From NCBI GenBank assembly GCA_009777245.1, contig WRMF01000001.1, forward strand, positions 62,001-126,000: a stretch of 64,000 bases of DNA, read 5' to 3'. The translations under genes were made by a program, and so were the position numbers. This stretch comes from Betaproteobacteria bacterium. GTDB lineage: Bacteria; Pseudomonadota; Gammaproteobacteria; Burkholderiales; Rhodocyclaceae. The notes under the pieces are model-generated. The model saw nothing but the letters and a program-made list of their open reading frames with translations. It had not been told where the DNA came from and did no database searches. Every line of letters starts with the position of its first letter. Position 1 is the stretch's first letter. This document shows, one piece after another, positions 1-8,302 of this stretch.

Positions 1-552
1 GCGTGGTGGTTTGTAATCTTTCCTGTGGCAATCGGCGGCCCAATCGCGTTTTTTTGGACGCTGAAACGCTCCGAAAATCTTCAGAATTCCGTGGATCGCT
101 TCAGCTTGAGGCTGCCGCTCTTCGGCGAACTTATCCGCAAATCCGTCATCGCCCGCTGGACCCGCACCCTGGCAACCATGTTCGAGGCCGGAGTGCCTCT
201 GGTCGAGGCGCTGGATTCCGTCGGCGGCGCATCCGGCAACGCCGTCTATAAAAACGCCACCCGCAGGATACAGTCTTCGGTCAGCACCGGCGTCAGCCTT
301 ACGAACTCCATGCAGATGGTCAACATTTTTCCCAACATGGTTGTCCAGATGGTCGCCATCGGCGAGGAATCAGGTTCGTTGTCCACCATGCTGAGCAAGG
401 TAGCCGACTTTTTTGAGGAAGAGGTGGATCAGGCGGTGGATGCGCTCTCCAGCCTTATGGAACCCGTTATCATGGTCGTCTTGGGCGGCCTTGTCGGGGG
501 CATTATCATCGCCATGTATCTGCCGATCTTCAAAATTGCCTCCGTGGTTTGA
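1..552 (+). CDS. pilC: Type IV pilus inner-membrane platform protein PilC (C-terminal part)
   Basis: The reading frame is open from the first base, so the start lies outside the window and only about 183 residues are seen. They match the second T2SF domain of PilC/GspF proteins: a membrane segment at the very start, then the conserved stretch around LFGELIRKSVIARWTRTL, a cytoplasmic helical domain, and a closing hydrophobic segment ending in YLPIFKIASVV, typical of PilC. PilC is the platform in the inner membrane that couples the PilB/PilT motors to pilin assembly. The prepilin peptidase gene follows directly with a TGATG stop-start overlap, which supports PilC rather than a type II secretion GspF. 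Confidence 0.93.
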   Translation, partial: AWWFVIFPVAIGGPIAFFWTLKRSENLQNSVDRFSLRLPLFGELIRKSVIARWTRTLATMFEAGVPLVEALDSVGGASGNAVYKNATRRIQSSVSTGVSLTNSMQMVNIFPNMVVQMVAIGEESGSLSTMLSKVADFFEEEVDQAVDALSSLMEPVIMVVLGGLVGGIIIAMYLPIFKIASVV

Positions 553-1418
553 TGCCTCCCTCAACCTTGCTGGAAATCCTGTCCGCGCCGGAATTTTTCA
601 TCGGCGCGGCCTTGCTTTTTGGCCTTGCCATCGGCAGCTTTCTCAACGTCGTAATCCATCGCCTGCCTAAAATGCTAGAGATGGAATGGCAACAGGAATA
701 CGCCGCATATCGGGAAGAAACGCCGCCTGAGCCGAAAGAGCCGTTCAATCTTGCCGTGCCCCGCTCGCATTGTCCACATTGCGGGCGCTTGATTCCGGCG
801 TTGGAAAATATTCCCCTCTTGAGCTACCTCGTCCTGCGCGGCAAATGCCGAACCTGCCGCGCTCCGATCAGTTTGCGTTATCCGCTGATTGAGGTCGCTG
901 CTTCCATATTTGCAGGCATTGCCGCCTGGCATTTCGGGTTTGGTCTGACTGCTGTCGCCGCCATGATCTTTCTCTGGACATTGCTGGCTTTGGCCATGAT
1001 TGACGCGGACACCCAACTCCTGCCTGATCGCCTGACCCTGCCGCTCCTCTGGCTTGGATTGCTCGTCAATCTTTTCGGCATGTTTGTTCCCCTGGCGGAT
1101 GCCGTGATCGGCGCGATGGCGGGGTATCTTTTTCTGTGGTCGGTCTATTGGCTGTTTCGCCTTGTCACCGGCAAGGAAGGCATGGGCTACGGCGATTTCA
1201 AGCTGCTTGCCGCGCTCGGCGCCTGGATGGGCTGGACAATGTTGCCGGTCATTGTGCTGCTTTCCTCATTGGTGGGGGCTATTGTAGGCTCCGGCCTCAT
1301 CATTTTTGCCAGACGTGATCGTCAGGTTCCGATTCCCTTCGGCCCCTATCTGGCCGCAGCCGGAGTTATCGCCTTCTTTTGCGGGAGCAATTTGAACAGT
1401 ATCTACCTGGCTTTCTGA
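552..1418 (+). CDS. pilD: Prepilin peptidase / N-methyltransferase PilD
   Basis: Bifunctional inner-membrane enzyme that cleaves the leader of type IV prepilins and methylates the new N-terminus. The 288 residues contain the cytoplasmic zinc-type CxxC pairs (C74/C77 and C99/C102) and the two aspartate motifs of the aspartyl protease: MIDADTQLLPD near residue 151 and GMGYGDFKLL with D215. About eight hydrophobic segments are visible. The ATG at 552 overlaps the pilC stop; a TTG at 549 is a less likely start. In many relatives coaE follows pilD, but here rsmB comes next on the same strand. Confidence 0.96.
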   Translation: MPPSTLLEILSAPEFFIGAALLFGLAIGSFLNVVIHRLPKMLEMEWQQEYAAYREETPPEPKEPFNLAVPRSHCPHCGRLIPALENIPLLSYLVLRGKCRTCRAPISLRYPLIEVAASIFAGIAAWHFGFGLTAVAAMIFLWTLLALAMIDADTQLLPDRLTLPLLWLGLLVNLFGMFVPLADAVIGAMAGYLFLWSVYWLFRLVTGKEGMGYGDFKLLAALGAWMGWTMLPVIVLLSSLVGAIVGSGLIIFARRDRQVPIPFGPYLAAAGVIAFFCGSNLNSIYLAF

Positions 1419-1446
1419 ACGACGGCAGTTTTTTCTCCTCCGCTTG

Positions 1447-2703
1447 ATGACTTCTCCGCCCTTGCCGCCGGATTCACTGGCTCTTGCCTTTTGGCATGCC
1501 GCTAACAGCCTTGTCCGCGTCATGGCAGGGCAAAGTCTGGCGGATGGATTTTTGCAAAACATTCCGGCAGCGGCGCGCCCGGAAGCGCAGGATATGGTCT
1601 ATGGCTCCTTGCGCCGCTACGGACAGGGCGAGGCTCTGCTTTCGCCACTATTACGCAACATGCCCCGCCCCGGAATTCTGGCGTTGCTGTTGCTGGCAAT
1701 CTACCGGCTGGAGAGCCGCCCCGATACGGCGTACACCATCGTCAATCAGGCGGTGGCGGCGGCGGCCTTTCTGGAAGGCGGTCGTTACAAAAGCCTGACC
1801 AACGGCGTGTTGCGCCAATTCTTGAGGAGACGGGAAGAACTTTTCGCGGCCTTGCCGGAATCTGCACGGCTGTGTCATCCTGACTGGTGGGTCGCCAGAC
1901 TCAAAGTCGCCTATCCAAAAGTATGGTCAGAAATCATTGAGGCGGGCAATCAGCCGCCGCCGATGGCATTGAGGGTAAATCTTTGCCGAACCAACCGGGA
2001 AGCCTCCCTCGAGCGGCTGCAAGAAGCCGGCATTAATGCGGAACCGCGTGAAAAATGCGGCATCTTGCTGAAACGCCCGGTGCCGATAGAACGCCTGCCC
2101 GGTTTTCAGGAAGGGGAATTGTCCGTGCAGGATTTGGGCGCGCAACGCGCCGCGCAAATCCTGATGCCCAGGAAAGGGGGAAGAGTGCTGGATGCCTGCG
2201 CCGCGCCAGGCGGAAAAACCGCCCATCTTCTGGAACAGGACGACAATCTGTCGCTGGTGGCGGAAGATATTGATCCGTCACGATGCCAACGCATCCGGGA
2301 AAATCTTGCGCGTCTGGGTCTGTCTGCGGAAATTCGCGCCGCCTGCGCCACTCGTCCCGCCGGTCAGACAGAAGAACGCTTTGACGCCATTCTGGCTGAT
2401 GTCCCTTGTTCCGCAAGTGGAGTGGCGCGACGCTTTCCTGACGTAAAATGGCTGCGACGGGAAGCGGATATTGTCAGTTTTGCCAAAATTCAGGCGCGTA
2501 TCCTGTCAGCGCTCTGGTTTCGCCTGCAAGCGGGCGGAAAATTGCTTTATGCTACGTGTTCGGTCTTTCCGCAGGAAAACGAAAACCAGATCAGGCGTTT
2601 TCTGAAGCAAAGCCCAAACGCCAGTTTGCAACATGAAGAACATTTGCTGCCCAACGCGGAACACGATGGTTTTTACTATGCGCTGTTGCAAAAACACGAC
2701 TGA
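1447..2703 (+). CDS. rsmB: 16S rRNA (cytosine-967-C5)-methyltransferase RsmB
   Basis: Methylates C967 of 16S rRNA. The N-terminal third is the NusB-like RNA-binding domain, with the stretch around AYTIVNQAVAAAAFLEG. The C-terminal Rossmann methyltransferase has the SAM motif LDACAAPGGKTAHLL, the motif IV cysteine in DVPCSASGV, and the catalytic cysteine in LLYATCSVFPQENE. The length of 418 residues fits the family. The first methionine at 1447 follows a possible TTG at 1444. It overlaps the start of the next gene, and in betaproteobacteria the order rsmB-DUF4390-ntrY is common. fmt and def, often upstream, are absent here. Confidence 0.96.
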   Translation: MTSPPLPPDSLALAFWHAANSLVRVMAGQSLADGFLQNIPAAARPEAQDMVYGSLRRYGQGEALLSPLLRNMPRPGILALLLLAIYRLESRPDTAYTIVNQAVAAAAFLEGGRYKSLTNGVLRQFLRRREELFAALPESARLCHPDWWVARLKVAYPKVWSEIIEAGNQPPPMALRVNLCRTNREASLERLQEAGINAEPREKCGILLKRPVPIERLPGFQEGELSVQDLGAQRAAQILMPRKGGRVLDACAAPGGKTAHLLEQDDNLSLVAEDIDPSRCQRIRENLARLGLSAEIRAACATRPAGQTEERFDAILADVPCSASGVARRFPDVKWLRREADIVSFAKIQARILSALWFRLQAGGKLLYATCSVFPQENENQIRRFLKQSPNASLQHEEHLLPNAEHDGFYYALLQKHD

Positions 2704-3385
2704 CAAGCCTCTGCCGCCTCGCCACCCTGGATGCGTTCGGTTCGTCCTGATTTTTCTCGCCGCCATTCTTTGCGGCATGGTCAGGGCGGAAGGCATTGAG
2801 ATTCTCAATTCCAGAATCGAAGCGGAGAGCGAAAGGGTTTATCTCCTGTCCGCCGCCGCGAAAATTGATTTCAACCCCCGCCTTGAAGATGTAGTGAAAA
2901 CCGGCATTCCGCTTTTTTTCACCCTGGAATTCGCATTGGAAAGACCGCGCTGGTACTGGAGCGACCAGACCGTCGCCAAAGCCAGTCAGACCGTGCGGCT
3001 TAGCTATCACGCCCTGACTCGCCAATATCGCCTGACTACCGGCTCCCTGCATCAGACCTTCCCTGATCTCGATTCGGCCTTGCGCGCGCTTGCCCGCATT
3101 CATCGCTGGCAGGTAGTGGATAAACGTCTCAAACCGGGCGAGACCTTGAACGCGAGTTTGCGGATACGTCTGGATACCTCGCAACTTCCCAGGCTCTTCC
3201 AGGTGAGCGCCTCCTTTACCGGATCGGCTCGCAACGACTGGATACTGGATTCAGGCAGGCATGTCTGGAAATACACGGCGCCTGACGCCATTGTCGCCCC
3301 GTCATCCGTCGCGCCGGAATCGGACGGAGAAGGCGAAGCCGACATGCATGACATGTCCGATACGACAGAAGAGGGCGAGTCATGA
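2678..3385 (+). CDS. Exported DUF4390 family protein
   Basis: A protein of unknown function that regularly sits between rsmB and ntrY in betaproteobacteria. It has a hydrophobic signal segment (VRFVLIFLAAILCGMVRAEG), then a beta-rich domain with the DUF4390 pattern: an EGIEIL start, FTLEFALERPRWYW, LSYHALTRQYRL, and a closing FQVSASFTGSARNDWILD. The start is uncertain: in-frame ATGs at 2633, 2666 and 2678 all lie inside the 3-prime end of rsmB, and 2678 leaves the shortest leader before the signal. The acidic tail (EGEADMHDMSDTTEEGES) is low complexity. The stop overlaps ntrY by 4 bases, so the two are translationally coupled. Confidence 0.8.
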   Translation: MRCCKNTTDKPLPPRHPGCVRFVLIFLAAILCGMVRAEGIEILNSRIEAESERVYLLSAAAKIDFNPRLEDVVKTGIPLFFTLEFALERPRWYWSDQTVAKASQTVRLSYHALTRQYRLTTGSLHQTFPDLDSALRALARIHRWQVVDKRLKPGETLNASLRIRLDTSQLPRLFQVSASFTGSARNDWILDSGRHVWKYTAPDAIVAPSSVAPESDGEGEADMHDMSDTTEEGES

Positions 3386-5559
3386 GGCGATTCATCGCAA
3401 TTTTAAGCCTCTTCGCCCTTGCGCTTGGCGTTCTGCTCTGGATTTTGCTGCTGACCTCGATTTCGGCAGACGCGATGAGCGAAAACTATCAGCAAATTTT
3501 GTATGCCAGCGTCTTTTTTACCGTCTTGTTGCTGATTCTGACGGGCTGGCAAATCTGGCGGATCTTTGGGGATATTCGCGCGCAGAAATTCGGCTCGCGC
3601 CTGAAATTGAAGCTCACGCTGATGTTCGGCCTGATTGCGATCATTCCCGGAGTCCTGATTTATCTCGTCTCGGTGCAATTCATCACCCACTCAATTGAGA
3701 GCTGGTTTGACGTGCGGGTGGAGGCGGCATTGGAATCCGGCCTTAATCTGGGACAAGCGGCATTTGATTATTTGCGGGGAGACCTGGCGCAAAAAGCGGC
3801 AGGCATGGCGCATGATATCGCCAACCGCCCGGAGTCTGGTCTGCGCGCCCATTTGGCCCAACTTCGCGAGCAGGCCGCAGTAGATTCCGTAGCGCTTTTT
3901 TCGCCTGCCGGACAATTGCTGATAAGCTCCCAGCGCGATTTGACCCTGCCCCTGCCGCCTTTGCCCATGCCCTCGGAATTGAAACAGGCACAAGCATTGA
4001 CAATATCCCTGTCCGGCATGGACGGTCTTACGTCGCTTGTAATTATTGACGAACAAGACTCGAACGAGGCGGAACAAGAATTACGCTTGCGCGTTCTCTT
4101 GCCCGTTGCCGCCCGCAGTTTTTTCGAAGCGCCTCGCGTCCTGCAACTGGCGCAGAACGTGCCGGAAAACCTGCATCAAAACACCGAGGCCGTGCGACTG
4201 GTATATAGCGAATATCAGGAATTGAAGCTCGCCCGCCAGGGCTTGACCCGCATCTATGCCTTGTCCCTGACCCTGACCCTGTTTGTCGTCTTGTTCGTGG
4301 CGTTTGCGCTGGCCTTTTTTTTGGCGCGCCGCCTCTCCGCGCCCCTCTCCATTCTGGCGGAGGGAACCCAGGCCGTCACCCAAGGAGACTATTCGCAACG
4401 GCGAATAGTCAAGGGCGGCGACGAACTGGGCGCGCTTACCCAATCATTCAATCAGATGACCCGGCAACTGTTCGAAGCGCGGCAGGAAAACGAGCGGCAC
4501 AGGAATGAGATGGAAGGCGCGCGCGCCTACCTTGAGTCCATTCTTGCCAATCTCTCCGCCGGAGTGCTGGTATTTGACGCCGACCGCGTGCTTCGCACCC
4601 TGAACGAGGGCGCGCTCTCCATTCTGGGCGAGGCGCTCTCCGACGAGCTTCACGTTCAGGCGACAACATGGCGGCATTTTCCTCTGCTTGGCAAACTCCT
4701 GGAGACGCATTTCACCCGAGCCGGAGAAGATGACTGGCAGGGACAAACGGAAGTCGAGCGTCTGTCCGGGGAAGGCCAGATTCGGCATCTGCTCCTGCGC
4801 GGCAGCCGTCTGCCGATAGTATCGGGCGGCGGGTTTGTGGTGGTATTCGACGACATAACCCGTCTGATCGCCGCGCAGCGAAGCGTCGCCTGGGGAGAAG
4901 TCGCGCGCCGTCTGGCGCACGAAATCAAGAATCCGTTGACCCCCATCCAGCTTTCCGCCGAGAGGTTGCAATTCAAACTTGCCGACAGTCTGGCGGGCAA
5001 AGAGCGGGAAATACTGGAACACGCGACTCAGACCATCGTGAATCAGGTTTTGGCGATGAAGCGGATGGTAGATGACTTCCGCGACTATTCGCGTCTGCCT
5101 GCGCCGGAACTTGCGCCCCTTGACCTCAATGCCCTTATTCTGGAAGTATTGGCGCTTTACGAAAATTCCGGCGTCCGTGTCCGCTCCAGTCTGGCCGACA
5201 ATCTGCCCTGGGTGCGGGGCGACGCGAACCAGTTGCGGCAGGTGATTCATAATCTCTTGCGTAACAGCGAGGATGCGCTGGAAAATGTCTACGGTGCGGA
5301 AATTTTTATCCGCACCGTAGAAAATGGCGTTGTCCTGCTAGAAATAGAGGACAATGGCGACGGTTTCCCAGCAGAAATCTTGCCGCGTTTGTTTGAGCCG
5401 TACATTACGACCAAATCGCGCGGAACCGGCCTTGGATTGCCCATTGTGAAAAAAATCATTGACGAGCATGATGGCGAAATCGCCATCGGCAACAAACCGG
5501 AAGGCGGCGCGCGCATTGTCGTCCGCCTGCCGCAAGCAGAACAGCAGATAAACAGTTAA
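3382..5559 (+). CDS. ntrY: NtrY-type membrane sensor histidine kinase
   Basis: A 725-residue kinase with NtrY architecture: three N-terminal membrane segments (about 5-25, 45-60, 75-105), a long extracytoplasmic part, a further membrane segment near 290-315, a HAMP domain (SAPLSILAEGTQAVTQGDY), a PAS domain (SILANLSAGVLVFDADRV), a HisKA domain with the phosphorylated histidine at about residue 513 in LAHEIKNPLTP, and a HATPase domain with N box (HNLLRNSEDAL), DNGDGFP and GTGLGLPIVKK. It should phosphorylate the downstream regulator. In this family the signal is linked to nitrogen or redox state, but the ligand cannot be read from the sequence. Confidence 0.95.
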   Translation: MRRFIAILSLFALALGVLLWILLLTSISADAMSENYQQILYASVFFTVLLLILTGWQIWRIFGDIRAQKFGSRLKLKLTLMFGLIAIIPGVLIYLVSVQFITHSIESWFDVRVEAALESGLNLGQAAFDYLRGDLAQKAAGMAHDIANRPESGLRAHLAQLREQAAVDSVALFSPAGQLLISSQRDLTLPLPPLPMPSELKQAQALTISLSGMDGLTSLVIIDEQDSNEAEQELRLRVLLPVAARSFFEAPRVLQLAQNVPENLHQNTEAVRLVYSEYQELKLARQGLTRIYALSLTLTLFVVLFVAFALAFFLARRLSAPLSILAEGTQAVTQGDYSQRRIVKGGDELGALTQSFNQMTRQLFEARQENERHRNEMEGARAYLESILANLSAGVLVFDADRVLRTLNEGALSILGEALSDELHVQATTWRHFPLLGKLLETHFTRAGEDDWQGQTEVERLSGEGQIRHLLLRGSRLPIVSGGGFVVVFDDITRLIAAQRSVAWGEVARRLAHEIKNPLTPIQLSAERLQFKLADSLAGKEREILEHATQTIVNQVLAMKRMVDDFRDYSRLPAPELAPLDLNALILEVLALYENSGVRVRSSLADNLPWVRGDANQLRQVIHNLLRNSEDALENVYGAEIFIRTVENGVVLLEIEDNGDGFPAEILPRLFEPYITTKSRGTGLGLPIVKKIIDEHDGEIAIGNKPEGGARIVVRLPQAEQQINS

Positions 5560-5571
5560 GAGGAATTTCAT

Positions 5572-6855
5572 ATGGCTGACATACTGATTGTGGACGACGA
5601 AGTAGGCATTCGGGACCTGCTTTCCGAAATCCTTTCGGACGAAGGACACGCGGTACGCCAGGCGGAAAACGCCGCCCAGGCGCGTAGCGAGCGCAATGAG
5701 CGGGTTCCCAATCTGGTGCTGCTCGACATCTGGATGCCGGATACAGACGGCATCTCCCTGCTGAAAGAATGGAACACGAGCGGGCAGTTGATGATGCCTG
5801 TTGTCATGATGTCAGGGCATGGCACGATTGACGCCGCAGTAGAAGCAACGCGCTTTGGCGCGGTTGATTTTCTGGAAAAGCCAATCGCCTTGCAAAAGCT
5901 GCTCGCCACCGTGCAAAAAGCCCTGAAGCATGACCGTATCGGACAGCGACCGCCCGCTACGCTGGACGCGCTGCGGCATACCACCCTGTTTCGCGACCTG
6001 AAAAAACGGCTGGAGCAATCCGCCGCGCGCGCCAATTCGCTTCTCCTCAAAGGCGGTGTCGGCCTGATTGCCGAACTATCCGCCCGCACCCTGCAAAGGC
6101 CGCGTTCTCCTTGGCTGGATTTGCGCGAATATTCCGGCACTCTTACCCAGGAAGTCCTGCAAAAAACCGCTGGCGGCTTGATTTACGTAGGCGACTTGGC
6201 TGCGCTTGGCAAAATGCAGCAAATGAATCTTGCCTTTGCGCTGGATCGGGCTGGCCGACACAACATTCTGGTCGTCGCCGCCACCGCGCAGCCTCTGGAA
6301 ACATTGGCCGAAAAGGCCTGGGACCTTCACACCTTGAAGCGTATCTCGGAAGTCGTGGTTTTCATGCCGGATCTGCTCCAACATGCCAGCGACCTGCCGG
6401 ATATTTGCAATCTCTTTCTCAATCTGATGGCAGAGCGGGGAGAGACGCCAGCGCGCTGTTTTTCCCCCGGCGCTTTGAGCATGATCCGCGCCAATTGGCC
6501 CGGACGCGACACAAGCGCCATTTTTTCCCTTTGGGATGATCTGCAGGCGCTGATTCGCAGTCTGGCGCTTTCCTCTCTGGATGATGAAGAAATCTGCGAA
6601 GAAGAACTCGCGCGGCTTGTTCCCAACCTGGGGGTTCAACACAATGTCTTACCGGTGGAACTGGAAAATCTGTTTTCCCTGCCCTTGCGCGAAGCGCGCG
6701 ACGCCTTCGAGAAGCGTTATTTTGAGCATCTTCTGCGCGGCGCGCGCGGCAACATGACGCGGGTTTCAGACCATTCCGGCCTAGAGCGCACCCACCTCTA
6801 CCGCAAGATGAAGCAACTGGGCATAGCTGTTGGCAAGCGGCACGGGACAGATTGA
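5572..6855 (+). CDS. ntrX: NtrX-type response regulator with degenerate AAA+ domain
   Basis: Partner of NtrY, 12 bases downstream. The receiver domain is intact: acidic pocket D8/D9, phosphorylated D52 in LLDIWMPDTDG, K103 in DFLEKP. A C-terminal Fis-type helix-turn-helix (NMTRVSDHSGLERTHLYRKM) follows. The middle, which in sigma-54 activators is the AAA+ ATPase, aligns only loosely. The Walker A site is replaced by LLLKGGVGLIAE, the usual GGTLFLDEI has become GGLIYVGDL, and no GAFTGA sigma-54 loop is present. It is therefore unlikely to hydrolyse ATP or activate sigma-54 and probably acts as a phosphorylation-controlled DNA-binding protein. The family call is firm; the loss of ATPase function is inference from missing motifs. 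Confidence 0.93.
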   Translation: MADILIVDDEVGIRDLLSEILSDEGHAVRQAENAAQARSERNERVPNLVLLDIWMPDTDGISLLKEWNTSGQLMMPVVMMSGHGTIDAAVEATRFGAVDFLEKPIALQKLLATVQKALKHDRIGQRPPATLDALRHTTLFRDLKKRLEQSAARANSLLLKGGVGLIAELSARTLQRPRSPWLDLREYSGTLTQEVLQKTAGGLIYVGDLAALGKMQQMNLAFALDRAGRHNILVVAATAQPLETLAEKAWDLHTLKRISEVVVFMPDLLQHASDLPDICNLFLNLMAERGETPARCFSPGALSMIRANWPGRDTSAIFSLWDDLQALIRSLALSSLDDEEICEEELARLVPNLGVQHNVLPVELENLFSLPLREARDAFEKRYFEHLLRGARGNMTRVSDHSGLERTHLYRKMKQLGIAVGKRHGTD

Positions 6856-6865
6856 AGCGGAAGCC

Positions 6866-8290
6866 ATGAAAATCATCATTCTTGGCGCAGGCAGGGTCGG
6901 CACCAGCGTCGCTGAAAATCTGGTTTCTTCAGAAGAAAACGACATCACCGTGATTGACCTTGCCGGCGAGTTGCTCTCCGCTTTGCAGGATCGCCTTGAT
7001 CTGCGCGCGGTGACGGGCGATGGGACTCTGCCGTCGGTATTGAGGGATGCCGGAGCGGAAAATGCCGATCTCATTATCGCGCTTACCCGGAGCGACCAGA
7101 GCAATCTCGTCGCCTGCAAAATCGCGCATCGCGTTTTCAACATTCCAACCCGCGTCGCCAGATTAAGCGCCCATGACTTTTACAGCAACCACGAGTTGTT
7201 TACAAAAGAAAATTTTGCTGTCGATTTTGCCATTTGTCCGGAGCAGACCGTCACCGAATACATATCCCGCCTGGTTGAATTCCCGGAAGCCTTGGAAGTG
7301 CTGGATTTTGCCGGAGGCAGAGTTTCGCTGGTCAGGATTCGGGCGCATGAAGATGGTTTGCTGGTTGCCAAACCAATCCGTAACTTGCGCTCGCATCTAC
7401 TGCCCGGCATGGCTGCCCGTATCGTCGCCCTTTTTCGGCACAACAGGCTCATTATCCCGGATGGCGAATTACGCCTGCAACCCGGCGATGAAGTATTCAT
7501 AATTGCCGCCGCTGAACATATCCGATCGGTGCTGCGCGAAATAAGGCCGCATGAAATTCCGGTGCGCCGCGTCATGATTGCGGGCGGGGGCAATATCGGC
7601 TTTCGAGTCGCTGCCACGCTGGAAGCGTATTATGACGTTAAAGTAATCGAGGCGAACAAAACGCGCGCCGAATTCATCGCGGAAAAATTGAAGAATTCGC
7701 TGGTGCTCTACGGCAGCGCTACGGATGAAGATTTGCTGGAGCAGGAAAACATCGCCGAAATGGATCTGTTTCTGGCTCTTACCGGCTCCGACGCGGACAA
7801 TATCATGACCTCCTCGCTCGCCAAGCGGATGGGTTGTATGCGGGTTGCCGCTCTTATTGACCGGGATGCCTATGCCGACATGACGCAAGGAGGCTCTATT
7901 GACATGGGCATTTCTCCGGCGCATATATCCATCGGCTCGCTTCTTGCGAGAATCAGGAAAGGGGATGTAGCAACCGTCCATTCCCTGCAACGAGGCGAGG
8001 CGGAAGCTCTGGAAATTGTGGCGCACGGCGATCCTGCAAGTTCCCGCATCATCGGGCGTAAAATTGACGACATCCGCTGGCCAAGAGGCGTGACCGTCGC
8101 CGCGCTGGCACGTAATTTCGGCGCTCAGTCATCCAATGGCAGCCCTGCTGCCTGGCGCAACGGAAAGGTCGAGATCGCGCATGGCGACTCCGTTATCCAG
8201 CCCGGGGATCGCGTAATCGTATTTTGCGCCAGTAAAAAACTGGTCAAACAAGTCGAAAAACTTTTTCAGGTCGGGTTTCACTTCTTTTAG
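6866..8290 (+). CDS. trkA: Trk potassium uptake NAD-binding component TrkA
   Basis: Cytoplasmic regulatory subunit of the Trk K+ channel. Two tandem RCK modules are visible: the first Rossmann fold starts with MKIIILGAGRVGTSVAENL, and the second with VMIAGGGNIGFRVAATLE near residue 235. Each is followed by a TrkA-C domain. The start at 6866 is chosen because that ATG begins the nucleotide-binding motif and has GGAAG upstream; the frame opens 12 codons earlier. At 474 residues it is slightly longer than usual. trkH follows 12 bases later, so both parts of the transporter are co-expressed, behind ntrYX as in many betaproteobacteria. Confidence 0.96.
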   Translation: MKIIILGAGRVGTSVAENLVSSEENDITVIDLAGELLSALQDRLDLRAVTGDGTLPSVLRDAGAENADLIIALTRSDQSNLVACKIAHRVFNIPTRVARLSAHDFYSNHELFTKENFAVDFAICPEQTVTEYISRLVEFPEALEVLDFAGGRVSLVRIRAHEDGLLVAKPIRNLRSHLLPGMAARIVALFRHNRLIIPDGELRLQPGDEVFIIAAAEHIRSVLREIRPHEIPVRRVMIAGGGNIGFRVAATLEAYYDVKVIEANKTRAEFIAEKLKNSLVLYGSATDEDLLEQENIAEMDLFLALTGSDADNIMTSSLAKRMGCMRVAALIDRDAYADMTQGGSIDMGISPAHISIGSLLARIRKGDVATVHSLQRGEAEALEIVAHGDPASSRIIGRKIDDIRWPRGVTVAALARNFGAQSSNGSPAAWRNGKVEIAHGDSVIQPGDRVIVFCASKKLVKQVEKLFQVGFHFF

Positions 8291-8302
8291 GCGATACGCC
8301 GT

